DNA from: Nocardia asteroides
GTDB taxonomy: Bacteria > Actinomycetota > Actinomycetes > Mycobacteriales > Mycobacteriaceae
Length of the DNA stretch: 64,000 nt
Direction of reading: 5' to 3'
NCBI RefSeq assembly: GCF_900637185.1
Contig: NZ_LR134352.1
Coordinates: 6,190,001 to 6,254,000 of the forward strand
A model generated the notes under the pieces. The model saw only the letters and a list, made by a program, of their open reading frames with translations. It did not search any database and was not told the origin of the DNA. Within the stretch, counting starts at the first letter, position 1; each line of letters starts with the position of its first letter. Positions 42,281 to 50,673 of the stretch are shown here, piece after piece. Made by a program: the position numbers and the translations under genes.

Positions 42281-43411
42281 ATGAACACTCCGGGGGACGG
42301 CCGCGTCTGCGCCGCGGGGTCGGCGGATGCCGATGATCCCACCGCTCCGACCGCCGAAACGCGCGTGGCGGCCGGGGCGTTCGCGATGCCCGCGCCGGCG
42401 CGGCCGGTGCTGGTGCGGCCGGATACGGAGTACACCAATACGGCCGGGGCGGCGCAGCAGTTGGCGCGGTACAACGCGTGGCGGGCGGCGGTGCGGCCCG
42501 CCGTGTGGACGGTGGTGGTGTGGATGCCGCTGATCACTGTGTGTCTCACCATGTTCGGGCTGCCGGTGGTGCCGGTGGTGTGCGGGGTCGTCGCGGGGAC
42601 GCTGTACATCCCGTATGCGCTGTACCGGCACTTCCGGCGGCATTTCGAGGTCGCGCTCGGTGACGCGGTGCCGGCGACCACGTGGCGGGTGCGGTTCGGT
42701 GCCGACGGGATCGCGCTCACCGATCACGACAGCTACAGCCGGTTCGGCCGGGAGCGGATCCGGTCGCTGTCCGTGGACGAGCGGGTGGCGGTGCTGCACG
42801 TCGACGGGATGCGCCTGGCCCTGCCCACGCCGTTGTTCCCCGCGCCGCTCGTCGAGCGCTGGCATCGGGATTCGGCGAGCATGGACGCCCTGCCGCCGCT
42901 CCCGGCGGTGCCGAACCCGGACACCGTCGTCACCGCCGACCATGACACCGCCCGGCTGCTGGCCGTGGCCCATCTGAGTGAACCGTGGCGCCGGGCGAAG
43001 GCCAGGATCAATGTCGCGCTGCTGGCGCTGCTCATCGTGGGCGCGGCCGTGGTGGCCGGCAATAATCTCGGCCCGCTCGGTGCGGCGGTGCCGGTGCTCG
43101 CCGGTGCGCTGTACGCGCTGTTCGTGGGGTACTCGGCGCGCCATCCGAGGGAGTCCGTGCTGCGCATGTTCCGGCATGCCGCCGCGCCCGGAGCCACCCT
43201 GTCCGCCCGGTTCGGCTCGGACGCGGTGCTCCTGTCCACCACGAGCTATCTCGTCCGCCTGCCCTATACCGCCCTCGGCACCATCGACATCCGTGGGCCG
43301 GTCGCCGCGGTCGGCTACAACGGCGTGCCGATCATGTTGCCGAGCGGGCTGTTCCCGCCGCACATCCTGGACGGCCTGCGCGAGCGGGGTGTGCGCGTCA
43401 CCGTTCGCTGA
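42281..43411 (+). CDS. Membrane protein with duplicated YcxB-like layout, unknown function
   Basis: This 376-residue protein has an N-terminal ~65 residues that are disordered, then two similar halves. Each has a pair of membrane helices (about 75-110 and 245-290) followed by a small beta domain (WRVRFGADGIALTDHDSYSRF in the first; LSARFGSDAVLLSTTSYLVRL in the second). The internal duplication resembles two tandem YcxB-like units. It starts at ATG 42281, with no strong ribosome site, 27 bp after mtnC. It may be co-transcribed but has no evident role in salvage. Confidence 0.65.
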   Translation: MNTPGDGRVCAAGSADADDPTAPTAETRVAAGAFAMPAPARPVLVRPDTEYTNTAGAAQQLARYNAWRAAVRPAVWTVVVWMPLITVCLTMFGLPVVPVVCGVVAGTLYIPYALYRHFRRHFEVALGDAVPATTWRVRFGADGIALTDHDSYSRFGRERIRSLSVDERVAVLHVDGMRLALPTPLFPAPLVERWHRDSASMDALPPLPAVPNPDTVVTADHDTARLLAVAHLSEPWRRAKARINVALLALLIVGAAVVAGNNLGPLGAAVPVLAGALYALFVGYSARHPRESVLRMFRHAAAPGATLSARFGSDAVLLSTTSYLVRLPYTALGTIDIRGPVAAVGYNGVPIMLPSGLFPPHILDGLRERGVRVTVR

Positions 43412-43441
43412 CGAGCGGGAAGCGCTGCCGCCCAGCCCTTC

Positions 43442-44341
43442 TCAGCTCACGTGGGCGCGCACCGCGCCCAGCTTCCCGCGTTGCACGGTGGCGAACACCC
43501 GCCGGGCGTGCACCGCGACCGGGCTGGTCGACCACGGGGCCAAAGTGGTGGTGAACATCAGCTCGCACCAGGACAGGGCCGGGATCTCGCCCGCGGCGAG
43601 GGTGGCGATCAGCGACAGCTCGGTGTCGTGGCCGAGCCAGGAGGCCACCAGCCAGGAGGCATCGAAGCGGCCGAGGAATTCCTCGGCGTCCTCGGGCGGG
43701 CCGTGCGGGGTGTCGACGGTGAGGTGGACGATCGCGGCGACGGAATGACGCATCTTGGCGTCCATCCCGACCGCGTCGTGCAGCAGCAGACTCTCCAGCG
43801 CCGAACGCAGTTCCGACCAGTTGTCCGTGACGATGTCGTGCATGACAGATCCCTCCTGTGGTTCGGACTGCTGTTCGAGGCCGCCGCTGATCGAGCGCAG
43901 GGCCGGTGCGCCTGCGGCTTCGGCGGGATCGATGAGACTGTCCAGCCGACCGCTGGTCCAGTCGAGCCGGCCGAAGGCATGGCACCAGTCCTGGGCCGGA
44001 TTGTCCTCGGTGACAACGAGTTCCAGGGCCAGACCGGCCATCGATGCGGTGCAGGCCAGCGTGACGATGTCGAGCTCGTCGTCGCTGACCGCCAGGTGCA
44101 GGGTCGCCCGCTCGACCCCGACGTCTTCACGGGCCCGGCCTGCCAGCCAGATGGCCCGGCCCGCCGCGCCCATCGCCGCGGCCCGCCGGTCGCCCCTCGG
44201 GTGATCGGTATCGGCGTCGAGGTAGGGCCCGTACCAGATCGCCCGCCCCTCCGCCCCGCACACCGCGAACGTATCCGAGACGCCGTCGCCCGCCGCGGCG
44301 AGCCATATATGTGCGTCGTTCTCGTACTCCGTCACCCTCAT
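43442..44341 (-). CDS. Cytosolic protein of unknown function
   Basis: This 299-residue soluble protein begins MRVTEYENDAHIWLAAAGDG. It has no signal, membrane segment or domain I recognise. The composition is acidic and Ala/Trp-rich. The middle (residues ~150-165, DNWSELRSALESLLLHDAVGMD) separates two regions and could mark two domains. ATG 44341 follows GGGGAGTG. It is divergent from an alpha/beta hydrolase gene; the 206-bp gap between them (44342-44547) shows no confident motif beyond AT-rich patches. Confidence 0.65.
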   Translation of the reverse strand: MRVTEYENDAHIWLAAAGDGVSDTFAVCGAEGRAIWYGPYLDADTDHPRGDRRAAAMGAAGRAIWLAGRAREDVGVERATLHLAVSDDELDIVTLACTASMAGLALELVVTEDNPAQDWCHAFGRLDWTSGRLDSLIDPAEAAGAPALRSISGGLEQQSEPQEGSVMHDIVTDNWSELRSALESLLLHDAVGMDAKMRHSVAAIVHLTVDTPHGPPEDAEEFLGRFDASWLVASWLGHDTELSLIATLAAGEIPALSWCELMFTTTLAPWSTSPVAVHARRVFATVQRGKLGAVRAHVS

Positions 44342-44547
44342 CAGTTCACTCCCCGAAATTCTCTGATCGAGCCGTACGTCGTTATGGTGTCGATCCAATC
44401 GGCGATGAACACCTGTGTCCATAGCTGTAACCGAAATAGGACGCCCCCCTGAGGTACATACACTCGCCAGTGAATTCACAGGACCGGCGGTGCCGATATT
44501 CGACCAGGCGGACACGGAATGGTGGTTAACACTTGTATGTTTCGATC

Positions 44548-45381
44548 ATGCCTTATGTGCACTCGGATTCGGTGAACATCCATTTCCGTACCGGCGCGGT
44601 CCGTGGGCCGACGGTACTGCTGGCCCATGGTTTCCTGATGGACGAGTCGATGTTCGATCCGATTCGAACGATCCTGGCGCGCAACGACATCAATGTCGTC
44701 GCCTGGGACGCCCGTGGTCACGGCCGCACCGGGTACGGCGCCGATCCCCGTTTCGACTATTGGGACCTGGCCGAGGACGGGCTGCGCGTCCTCGACGCCG
44801 TGGGGGTGGAGACCGCCGTGGTGGGCGGTATGAGCCAGGGCGGATACACGGCGCTGCGCATCGCCCTGCTGGCGCCGGAGCGGGTCAGCGGCTTGGCGCT
44901 GCTCGACACCGAAGCGGATTCGTGCACCAGGGCCGACGAGAAATACTACGAGGAATTCTTCGACAATTGGTGCGGCACCGCGGAATTGGTGCCGCTGGCC
45001 GAACAGCTCGCGCCGCAATTGATCGGTGGCGACCGCCCCGACATCTGGCGCTGGTGGATCACCCGCTGGCTCACCCACGACCGCACGGCGCTGTATCCGG
45101 CGGCTCGCTGCCTCATCGATCGCGATTCGGTGGTCGGGCGCCTCGGGGAGATCACCGCGCCCGCCCTGGTCCTGCGGGGCGAGCACGACTACAACAGCAC
45201 GGCCGGGAAATGCGCGCTGCTGGCCGCGGGCCTACCGGGCGCGGGCGCGGTGCGGACGGTGCCCGGCGCGGGTCACGGCTGCGCCGTCACCCATCCCGAG
45301 GACGTCGCCGCCGCCCTGATCGAGCTGGTCACCGCATGCACGCCGCATTCTCCCGCTCCGGTCGCGGCCGCCGGGATCTAG
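44548..45381 (+). CDS. Alpha/beta hydrolase
   Basis: This 277-residue alpha/beta-hydrolase-fold protein has the oxyanion HGFLMD, WDARGHGRT, nucleophile GMSQGG, acid in LRGEHDYN and histidine in VPGAGHGCAVTHPE. It has no signal peptide. The substrate is unknown; relatives include esterases and haloperoxidase-like hydrolases. ATG 44548 follows a TATGTT box by six bases, so the transcript may be leaderless. Its stop TAG shares the palindrome CTAG with the stop of the convergent regulator gene. Confidence 0.85.
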   Translation: MPYVHSDSVNIHFRTGAVRGPTVLLAHGFLMDESMFDPIRTILARNDINVVAWDARGHGRTGYGADPRFDYWDLAEDGLRVLDAVGVETAVVGGMSQGGYTALRIALLAPERVSGLALLDTEADSCTRADEKYYEEFFDNWCGTAELVPLAEQLAPQLIGGDRPDIWRWWITRWLTHDRTALYPAARCLIDRDSVVGRLGEITAPALVLRGEHDYNSTAGKCALLAAGLPGAGAVRTVPGAGHGCAVTHPEDVAAALIELVTACTPHSPAPVAAAGI

Positions 45382-46172
45382 CCGCCGTCCGGGCCGCGAA
45401 CCGCCAGGTAAAACTGGATGCGGCCCGGATAGGCGACCGAATCGAGCCGGAACAGCTGGACATCGACGGTGTAGTACTCGCCGGTGTGCAGGTCGCACAG
45501 CCGCATGGCGGTGTGCTCACGGCCGTACACGGTGTCGCCGTCGTCCCAGATCCGCCGGAAGTCGGGATACTGCGCGAGCTCGTCGAGCAGTTCGGCAGCC
45601 CAGTCGGCGCCGCCCTGCTGGCCGATCAGACCGCGCAGCCAGTGCACGGTCAGCGTCGATTCCTTCTCCCACTCCACCATCACCTTGCGCGAGAGCGGGT
45701 TGCCGAAGAACCAGCGCAGGATGTTGACATCCTCGACCAGTCCGGGAAACGCGTGGTGATAGGCGTCGTTGCCGGCCAGCACATTCCAGCGGGTGTCGAC
45801 GTAGGCGGCCAGATTCGGCGCCTGCAGCGACAGCGCGCGGCGCATCTCGTCGTTGATCTCGGCGCGCAGGTCCTCGACCGACGGATTGTCCACCGGGGCC
45901 AGGCCGGCCAGGTCCCACAGGTGCCTGCGCTCGATATCGCTGACCGGCGCGATCCGGTCGAGATAACGCACCAGCGCCTCGATCACGGCCTGCGTGGGAC
46001 GGTCCCGGTCACCGCTCTCCAGATGGGTGATGTAACTCGAGCTGACACCGGCCGCGAAGGCCAGTTTTTCCCGGGAAATCCGCCGATCATCGCGCAGTCG
46101 CCGCAGCAATCCGCCGAGTGTCGGCGGCTTCGGCGGACCTCCTGGTCCGTCGGACGATGACTTCGGTAGCAC
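45378..46172 (-). CDS. XRE-family regulator with MmyB-like ligand-binding domain
   Basis: This ~264-residue transcriptional regulator has an N-terminal HTH at about 20-80 (LGGLLRRLRDDRRISREKLAFAAGVSSSYITHLESG). An MmyB-type domain follows (DTRWNVLAGNDAYHHAF, NILRWFFGNP, LRGLIGQQ, WDDGDTVYG), a PAS-like fold proposed to bind fatty acids. GTG 46172 is chosen because GGGAGGG lies 5 nt upstream; GTG 46193 is alternative. The promoter with TATAAA lies 84 bp upstream. These regulators usually control a neighbouring oxidoreductase; here the candidates are the convergent hydrolase or narG. Confidence 0.85.
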   Translation of the reverse strand: MLPKSSSDGPGGPPKPPTLGGLLRRLRDDRRISREKLAFAAGVSSSYITHLESGDRDRPTQAVIEALVRYLDRIAPVSDIERRHLWDLAGLAPVDNPSVEDLRAEINDEMRRALSLQAPNLAAYVDTRWNVLAGNDAYHHAFPGLVEDVNILRWFFGNPLSRKVMVEWEKESTLTVHWLRGLIGQQGGADWAAELLDELAQYPDFRRIWDDGDTVYGREHTAMRLCDLHTGEYYTVDVQLFRLDSVAYPGRIQFYLAVRGPDGG

Positions 46173-46255
46173 CGCAACCCTCCCTGTCTGCACCGCCCCA
46201 TCCTCGATGACGTTTCAACCTCGAACCAATCGCCGAACGGAAAAGTTGCCGTTTC

Positions 46256-46284
46256 TTTATATTGACGCGTTGTCTATTGGACAG
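46256..46284 (-). promoter_or_regulatory. Promoter of the XRE/MmyB regulator gene
   Basis: On the minus strand CTGTCC (46284-46279), a 17-bp spacer, and TATAAA (46261-46256) lie in an AT-rich patch unlike the surrounding high-GC DNA. The predicted transcript starts near 46249 with a leader of about 77 nt. Confidence 0.55.
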
Positions 46285-46891
46285 TTACCGGTGGGCAACT
46301 GTGTGCGCGGTCACGAAAACCTCTGTAGTGAGCCGAATTAAAAGGATTCCAAATCTTTCCGTCGGGTAGTGCTCTAGACTTTCCCGCCGCACGGTGATCC
46401 GGCCGATCCGGGCAGCCCCACGGCCCGCTCGCCCGGCCGATGCCGTCGACGATCATCCGGCCCGGCGAAGCGCCGACCCGGGAGTCGTCGAGGCCGTTCC
46501 ACTCCGCTGGGCACCGAACCGTCCATCGCACGCGGGACTCCCGGTCCCGACGCAGTCCAGCGCGGTCACAGAGAGGTCCGGCACCGGTTCGTCGACCGCA
46601 CCGGATTACGCATGCCGAGTCACGTCGCACTGTGTGGGCCGTCACATCCGCCCTGTTCAGCGGGCCGACCGGGTGTGTAAACAAATGTAAACCGCCCGAG
46701 AACCGAGCGTTTCGGAAGCATCACCGCGGCCCAGGAAACCAGCTCCCCGGCGACCGCATTCGACCAGATCGCGCCCCGTTCACCCAGGTGAGCCCCGGAT
46801 CGCCGTTCCGGCCGGGTCCCGGCCCCGTGACCGCAACATTTCGCCGACCTCACACCTCACCGACGGCCGAACGGGGATGTGAAAAGTTCGT
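46285..46891. other. Long non-coding stretch upstream of narG
   Basis: These ~600 bp hold no gene I can support: open frames on both strands lack ribosome sites and give unlikely Arg/Pro-rich products. Landmarks are a CRP-like site at 46631-46646, a direct repeat TGTAAAC-AAA-TGTAAAC at 46676-46692, and TAGACT at ~46375. It probably carries regulatory sites for the nitrate reductase operon. Confidence 0.5.
46631..46646. promoter_or_regulatory. CRP/FNR-family site (TGTGT-N6-TCACA)
   Basis: TGTGT-GGGCCG-TCACA differs from the TGTGA-N6-TCACA consensus at one position. It lies about 280 bp before the predicted narG promoter. Crp-type regulators are known to act on respiratory genes in actinobacteria. 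Binding is inferred. Confidence 0.4.
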
Positions 46892-46920
46892 TTTGCCGGA
46901 GCACCCGGCCTCTTTACAGT
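46892..46920 (+). promoter_or_regulatory. narGHJI promoter
   Basis: TTTGCC (46892-46897), a 17-bp spacer and TACAGT (46915-46920) give a plausible housekeeping-type promoter. The transcript would start near 46927, about 35 nt before the narG GTG and its AAGGGGG ribosome site. Confidence 0.5.
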
Positions 46921-46961
46921 TGCCACCTAACAGCCCGAAAGCACAGCTCGAAGGGGGCGTC

Positions 46962-49900
46962 GTGGTTAATTCGCGCACTCATGGTCCGTCGCCCACCGAT
47001 ATCGGCGACACGTTGCTGAACCTCGGAAAATACTTCCAGCGCGGTGAGGTGTCCCCGGACAGCCGTTCGGTGTACAAGGTCGGCGGGCGCGATGCCGACG
47101 CGTTCTACCGGGACCGCTGGTCGCACGACAAGGTGGTGCGCTCCACGCACGGCGTGAACTGCACCGGCTCGTGCTCGTGGAAGATCTACGTCAAGGACGG
47201 CGTGATCACCTGGGAGTCCCAGCAGACCGACTACCCGTCGGTGGGTTCGGACAAGCCGGAGTACGAGCCCCGCGGCTGCCCGCGTGGCGCGTCGTTCTCC
47301 TGGTACACCTACTCCCCCGCCCGTGTGCGATACCCCTATGTCCGCGGCACCCTGCTGGATCTGTACCGCAAGGCCAAGGCCGAGCTCAAGGATCCGGTGC
47401 TGGCCTGGGAGTCGATCGTCGAGGACCCGGTCAAGGCCAAGGCCTACAAGACCGCGCGCGGCAAGGGCGGCTTCGTCCGTGCCGAGTGGTGGGAGGCCGC
47501 CGAGATCGCCGCGGCCGCGCACGTGTACACGATCAAGCAGTACGGACCCGACCGGGTGGCCGGCTTCTCGCCGATCCCGGCGATGTCGATGGTCAGCCAT
47601 GCCACCGGCGCGCGGTTCGTGTCGCTGCTCGGTGGCTACATGCTCTCCTTCTACGACTGGTACGCCGACCTGCCGGTGGCCTCGCCGCAGGTCTTCGGTG
47701 ACCAGACCGACGTGCCGGAGTCGGCCGACTGGTTCGACGCGGGCTACCTGATCATGTGGGGCTCCAACGTCCCGGTGACCCGCACGCCCGACGCGCACTA
47801 CATGACCGAGGCGCGCTACCGCGGCCAGAAGGTCGTGGTGGTCTCCCCCGACTACGCCGACAACACCAAGTTCGCCGACGAGTGGGTCGCCGCGCGCCCC
47901 GGTACCGACGCCGCGCTGGCGATGGCCATGGGCCACGTGGTGCTCAAGGAGTTCTTCCTCGAGAAGCAGACTCCGATGTTCCTGGACTACATCAAGTCCT
48001 ACACCGACCTGCCGTACCTGATCTGTCTCGACGAGGCGGCGGATCAGGGCGGCGCCCTGCCGGGCAAGTTCCTCACCGCGGCCGACCTCGGCCAGACCGG
48101 CGAGGGCGCCGAGCACAAGCCGGTGCTGCTCGATCAGGCCGGTAACCCGGTCGTGCCCAACGGCTCGCTGGGGCATCGCTTCGGCCCCGAGGGCGCGGGC
48201 AAGTGGAACCTCGATCTCGAGGGCGTCGACCCGCTGCTCACCCTGCTCGGCCACTCCGGCGACGCCCCCGCCGAGATCGCGCTGCCGCGCTTCGACACCG
48301 ACTCGGCCGAGACCATCCGCCGCGGTGTGCCGACGAAGATCGTCGCGGGCAAGCGGGTCACCACCGTCTTCGACCTGCTGCTCGCGCAGTACGGCCTGGG
48401 CCGTGACGGCCTGCCCGGCGAGTGGGCCACGGGCTACGACGACGCCGACTCGCCCTACACCCCGGCCTGGCAGGAACGCATCACCGGCGTACCCGCCGTG
48501 CAGGCCGCGCGCATCGGCCGCGAATTCGCCGACAACGCCGAACGTTCCGGCGGTCGCTCGATGATCCTGATGGGCGCGGGCACCAACCACTGGTTCCACT
48601 CCGACCAGATCTACCGCGCCTTCTTCACCCTGACGCTGCTCACCGGCTGCCAGGGCAAGAACGGCGGCGGCTGGGCCCATTACGTCGGCCAGGAGAAGTG
48701 CCGTCCCGTCACCGGCTGGGCCACGTTGGCTTCGGCGTCGGACTGGCAGCGCCCGCCGCGGCAGATGCAGGGCACCGTGTTCTGGTACCTGACCAACGAC
48801 CAGTGGCGCTACGACCCCTTCACCTCCGACGCGTTCGCCTCGCCGCTGGGCAAGGGCAAGTTCGCCGGGCGCACCGCCGCCGACAACATCGCCCTGGCGA
48901 GTCGTCTCGGCTGGATGCCGAGCTACCCGACCTTCAACCGCAATCCGCTCGACCTGAGCGACGAGGCCGCGGCCGCCGGCGTGACGCCGGCCGAACACGT
49001 TGTCGCCCAGCTCAAATCGGGCGAGATGCGGTTCGCGTGCGAGGACCCCGACGCCCCGGAGAACTTCCCGCGCGTGCTCACGGTGTGGCGAGCCAACCTG
49101 CTCGGTTCCTCGGGTAAGGGCAACGAGTACTTCCAGAAGCACCTGCTCGGCTGCGGCTCCAACTTGCAGACCACCGACGCCACCGGCGTGCGCCCGCAGG
49201 AACTGGAATGGCGCGAGGAAGGCGCCGAGGGCAAGCTGGATCTGTTGCTGGCGCTGGACTTCCGCATGACCAGCACCACGCTGTTCGCCGACATCGTGCT
49301 GCCCGCCGCCACCTGGTACGAGAAGCACGACCTGTCCTCCACCGACATGCACCCGTTCGTGCACGCGTTCTCCCCGGCCATCTCCCCGCCGTGGGAGGCC
49401 AAGACCGACTTCGACGCGTTCCACCGGATCGCGCGCGGGTTCTCCTGGCTGGCCGAGAAGCACCTCGGGACCCGCAAGGACATCGTCGCGGTGCCGTTGC
49501 AGCACGACTCCCCCGACGCGCTGGCCCAGGCCGGCGGCAAGGTGCTGGACTGGAAAGCCGGTGAGTGCGAGCCGATCCCGGGCAAGACCATGCCCAAGAT
49601 CGTGGAGATCGAGCGCGACTACACCAAGATCGCGGAGAAGCTGGCCGCGCTGGGCCCGCTGGTCGACACCCTGGGCGTGACCACCAAGGGCATCACCACC
49701 TATCCGGACAAAGAGGTGGCCTACCTCGCGGGCAAGAACGGCACCGTGATCTCCGGCGTCGCCGCCGGGCGGCCCTCGCTGGCCAAGGACACCTTCGCCG
49801 CCGAGACCATCCTGGCGTTGTCGGGCACCACCAACGGCCGCCTCGCGGTCGAGGGTTTCCACGAGCTGGAACGGCGCACCGGCACCAAGATGGCCGATCT

Positions 49901-50672
49901 CGCGGCCGAGGCCGAGGGCAAGCAGATCACCTTCGCCGACACCCAGGCCCGGCCCGTCCCGGTGATCACCTCACCGGAGTGGTCGGGCAGTGAGAGCGGT
50001 GGCCGCCGGTACTCGCCGTTCACCATCAATGTCGAGCGGCTCAAGCCGTGGCACACGCTCACCGGGCGTCAGCACTTCTACCTCGACCACGACTGGATGA
50101 TCGAGCTCGGCGAGCAGCTGCCGATCTTCCGGCCGCCGTTGGACATGACCGCGCTGTTCGCCGAGCCGAGCATCGGCAATGTGAGCGGCAGCGGCGTCAC
50201 CGTGCGCTACCTGACCCCGCACTCGAAGTGGTCCATCCACTCCGCCTACCAGGACAACCTGCACATGCTGACGCTCTCGCGCGGCGGTCAGACGATCTGG
50301 ATGTCGGACCGGGACGCGGCCAAGATCGGTGTCGCCGACAACGACTGGATCGAGGCGGTCAACCGCAACGGCATCGTCGTCGCCCGCGCGATCGTCTCGC
50401 ACCGCATGCCGGAGGGCACGGTCTTCATGTACCACGCGCAGGACCGCGCCGTGGACGTGCCGCGCATCGAGGGCACCGAGCAGACCACCAAGGAATCCAA
50501 GGGCAAGCGCGGCGGTATCCACAACGCGCTCACCCGGGTGCTGATCAAGCCGTCGCACCTGATCGGCGGCTACGCCCAGCAGTCCTTCGCCCTGAACTAC
50601 CACGGCCCCACCGGAAACCAGCGTGACGAGGTCACCACCATCCGCCGCCGCAACCAGAACGTGGAGTACTGA
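46962..50672 (+). CDS. narG: Respiratory nitrate reductase alpha subunit
   Basis: This 1236-residue molybdenum subunit reduces nitrate to nitrite on the cytosolic face of the membrane with bis-MGD and one 4Fe-4S cluster (FS0). The cluster ligands H63, C67 and C71 (THGVNCTGSC) and C106 (PRGCPRG) match the NarG pattern. Length equals that of NarG from E. coli and mycobacteria. GTG 46962 is selected because of AAGGGGG 5 nt upstream; a longer in-frame extension crosses the promoter. narH starts one base after the stop. It needs MobA/MoeA activity, encoded as a fusion at 19.4-21.2 kb. Confidence 0.97.
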   Translation: MVNSRTHGPSPTDIGDTLLNLGKYFQRGEVSPDSRSVYKVGGRDADAFYRDRWSHDKVVRSTHGVNCTGSCSWKIYVKDGVITWESQQTDYPSVGSDKPEYEPRGCPRGASFSWYTYSPARVRYPYVRGTLLDLYRKAKAELKDPVLAWESIVEDPVKAKAYKTARGKGGFVRAEWWEAAEIAAAAHVYTIKQYGPDRVAGFSPIPAMSMVSHATGARFVSLLGGYMLSFYDWYADLPVASPQVFGDQTDVPESADWFDAGYLIMWGSNVPVTRTPDAHYMTEARYRGQKVVVVSPDYADNTKFADEWVAARPGTDAALAMAMGHVVLKEFFLEKQTPMFLDYIKSYTDLPYLICLDEAADQGGALPGKFLTAADLGQTGEGAEHKPVLLDQAGNPVVPNGSLGHRFGPEGAGKWNLDLEGVDPLLTLLGHSGDAPAEIALPRFDTDSAETIRRGVPTKIVAGKRVTTVFDLLLAQYGLGRDGLPGEWATGYDDADSPYTPAWQERITGVPAVQAARIGREFADNAERSGGRSMILMGAGTNHWFHSDQIYRAFFTLTLLTGCQGKNGGGWAHYVGQEKCRPVTGWATLASASDWQRPPRQMQGTVFWYLTNDQWRYDPFTSDAFASPLGKGKFAGRTAADNIALASRLGWMPSYPTFNRNPLDLSDEAAAAGVTPAEHVVAQLKSGEMRFACEDPDAPENFPRVLTVWRANLLGSSGKGNEYFQKHLLGCGSNLQTTDATGVRPQELEWREEGAEGKLDLLLALDFRMTSTTLFADIVLPAATWYEKHDLSSTDMHPFVHAFSPAISPPWEAKTDFDAFHRIARGFSWLAEKHLGTRKDIVAVPLQHDSPDALAQAGGKVLDWKAGECEPIPGKTMPKIVEIERDYTKIAEKLAALGPLVDTLGVTTKGITTYPDKEVAYLAGKNGTVISGVAAGRPSLAKDTFAAETILALSGTTNGRLAVEGFHELERRTGTKMADLAAEAEGKQITFADTQARPVPVITSPEWSGSESGGRRYSPFTINVERLKPWHTLTGRQHFYLDHDWMIELGEQLPIFRPPLDMTALFAEPSIGNVSGSGVTVRYLTPHSKWSIHSAYQDNLHMLTLSRGGQTIWMSDRDAAKIGVADNDWIEAVNRNGIVVARAIVSHRMPEGTVFMYHAQDRAVDVPRIEGTEQTTKESKGKRGGIHNALTRVLIKPSHLIGGYAQQSFALNYHGPTGNQRDEVTTIRRRNQNVEY

Positions 50673-50673
50673 C

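Noticed and set aside
46394..46690. Possible small gene in the gap before narG
   Set aside because: There is no ribosome site, the Arg/Pro-rich product has no pattern, and the region contains likely regulatory elements.
46676..46692. TGTAAAC-AAA-TGTAAAC as a GlnR box
   Set aside because: The half-site spacing is 10 bp where GlnR boxes need 11, and the second halves do not match GAAAC. It is kept only as a direct repeat.
46914..49862. Long open frame opposite narG
   Set aside because: narG is certain on the plus strand. The antisense product is low-complexity Gly/Arg/Val/His with no motif or ribosome site.
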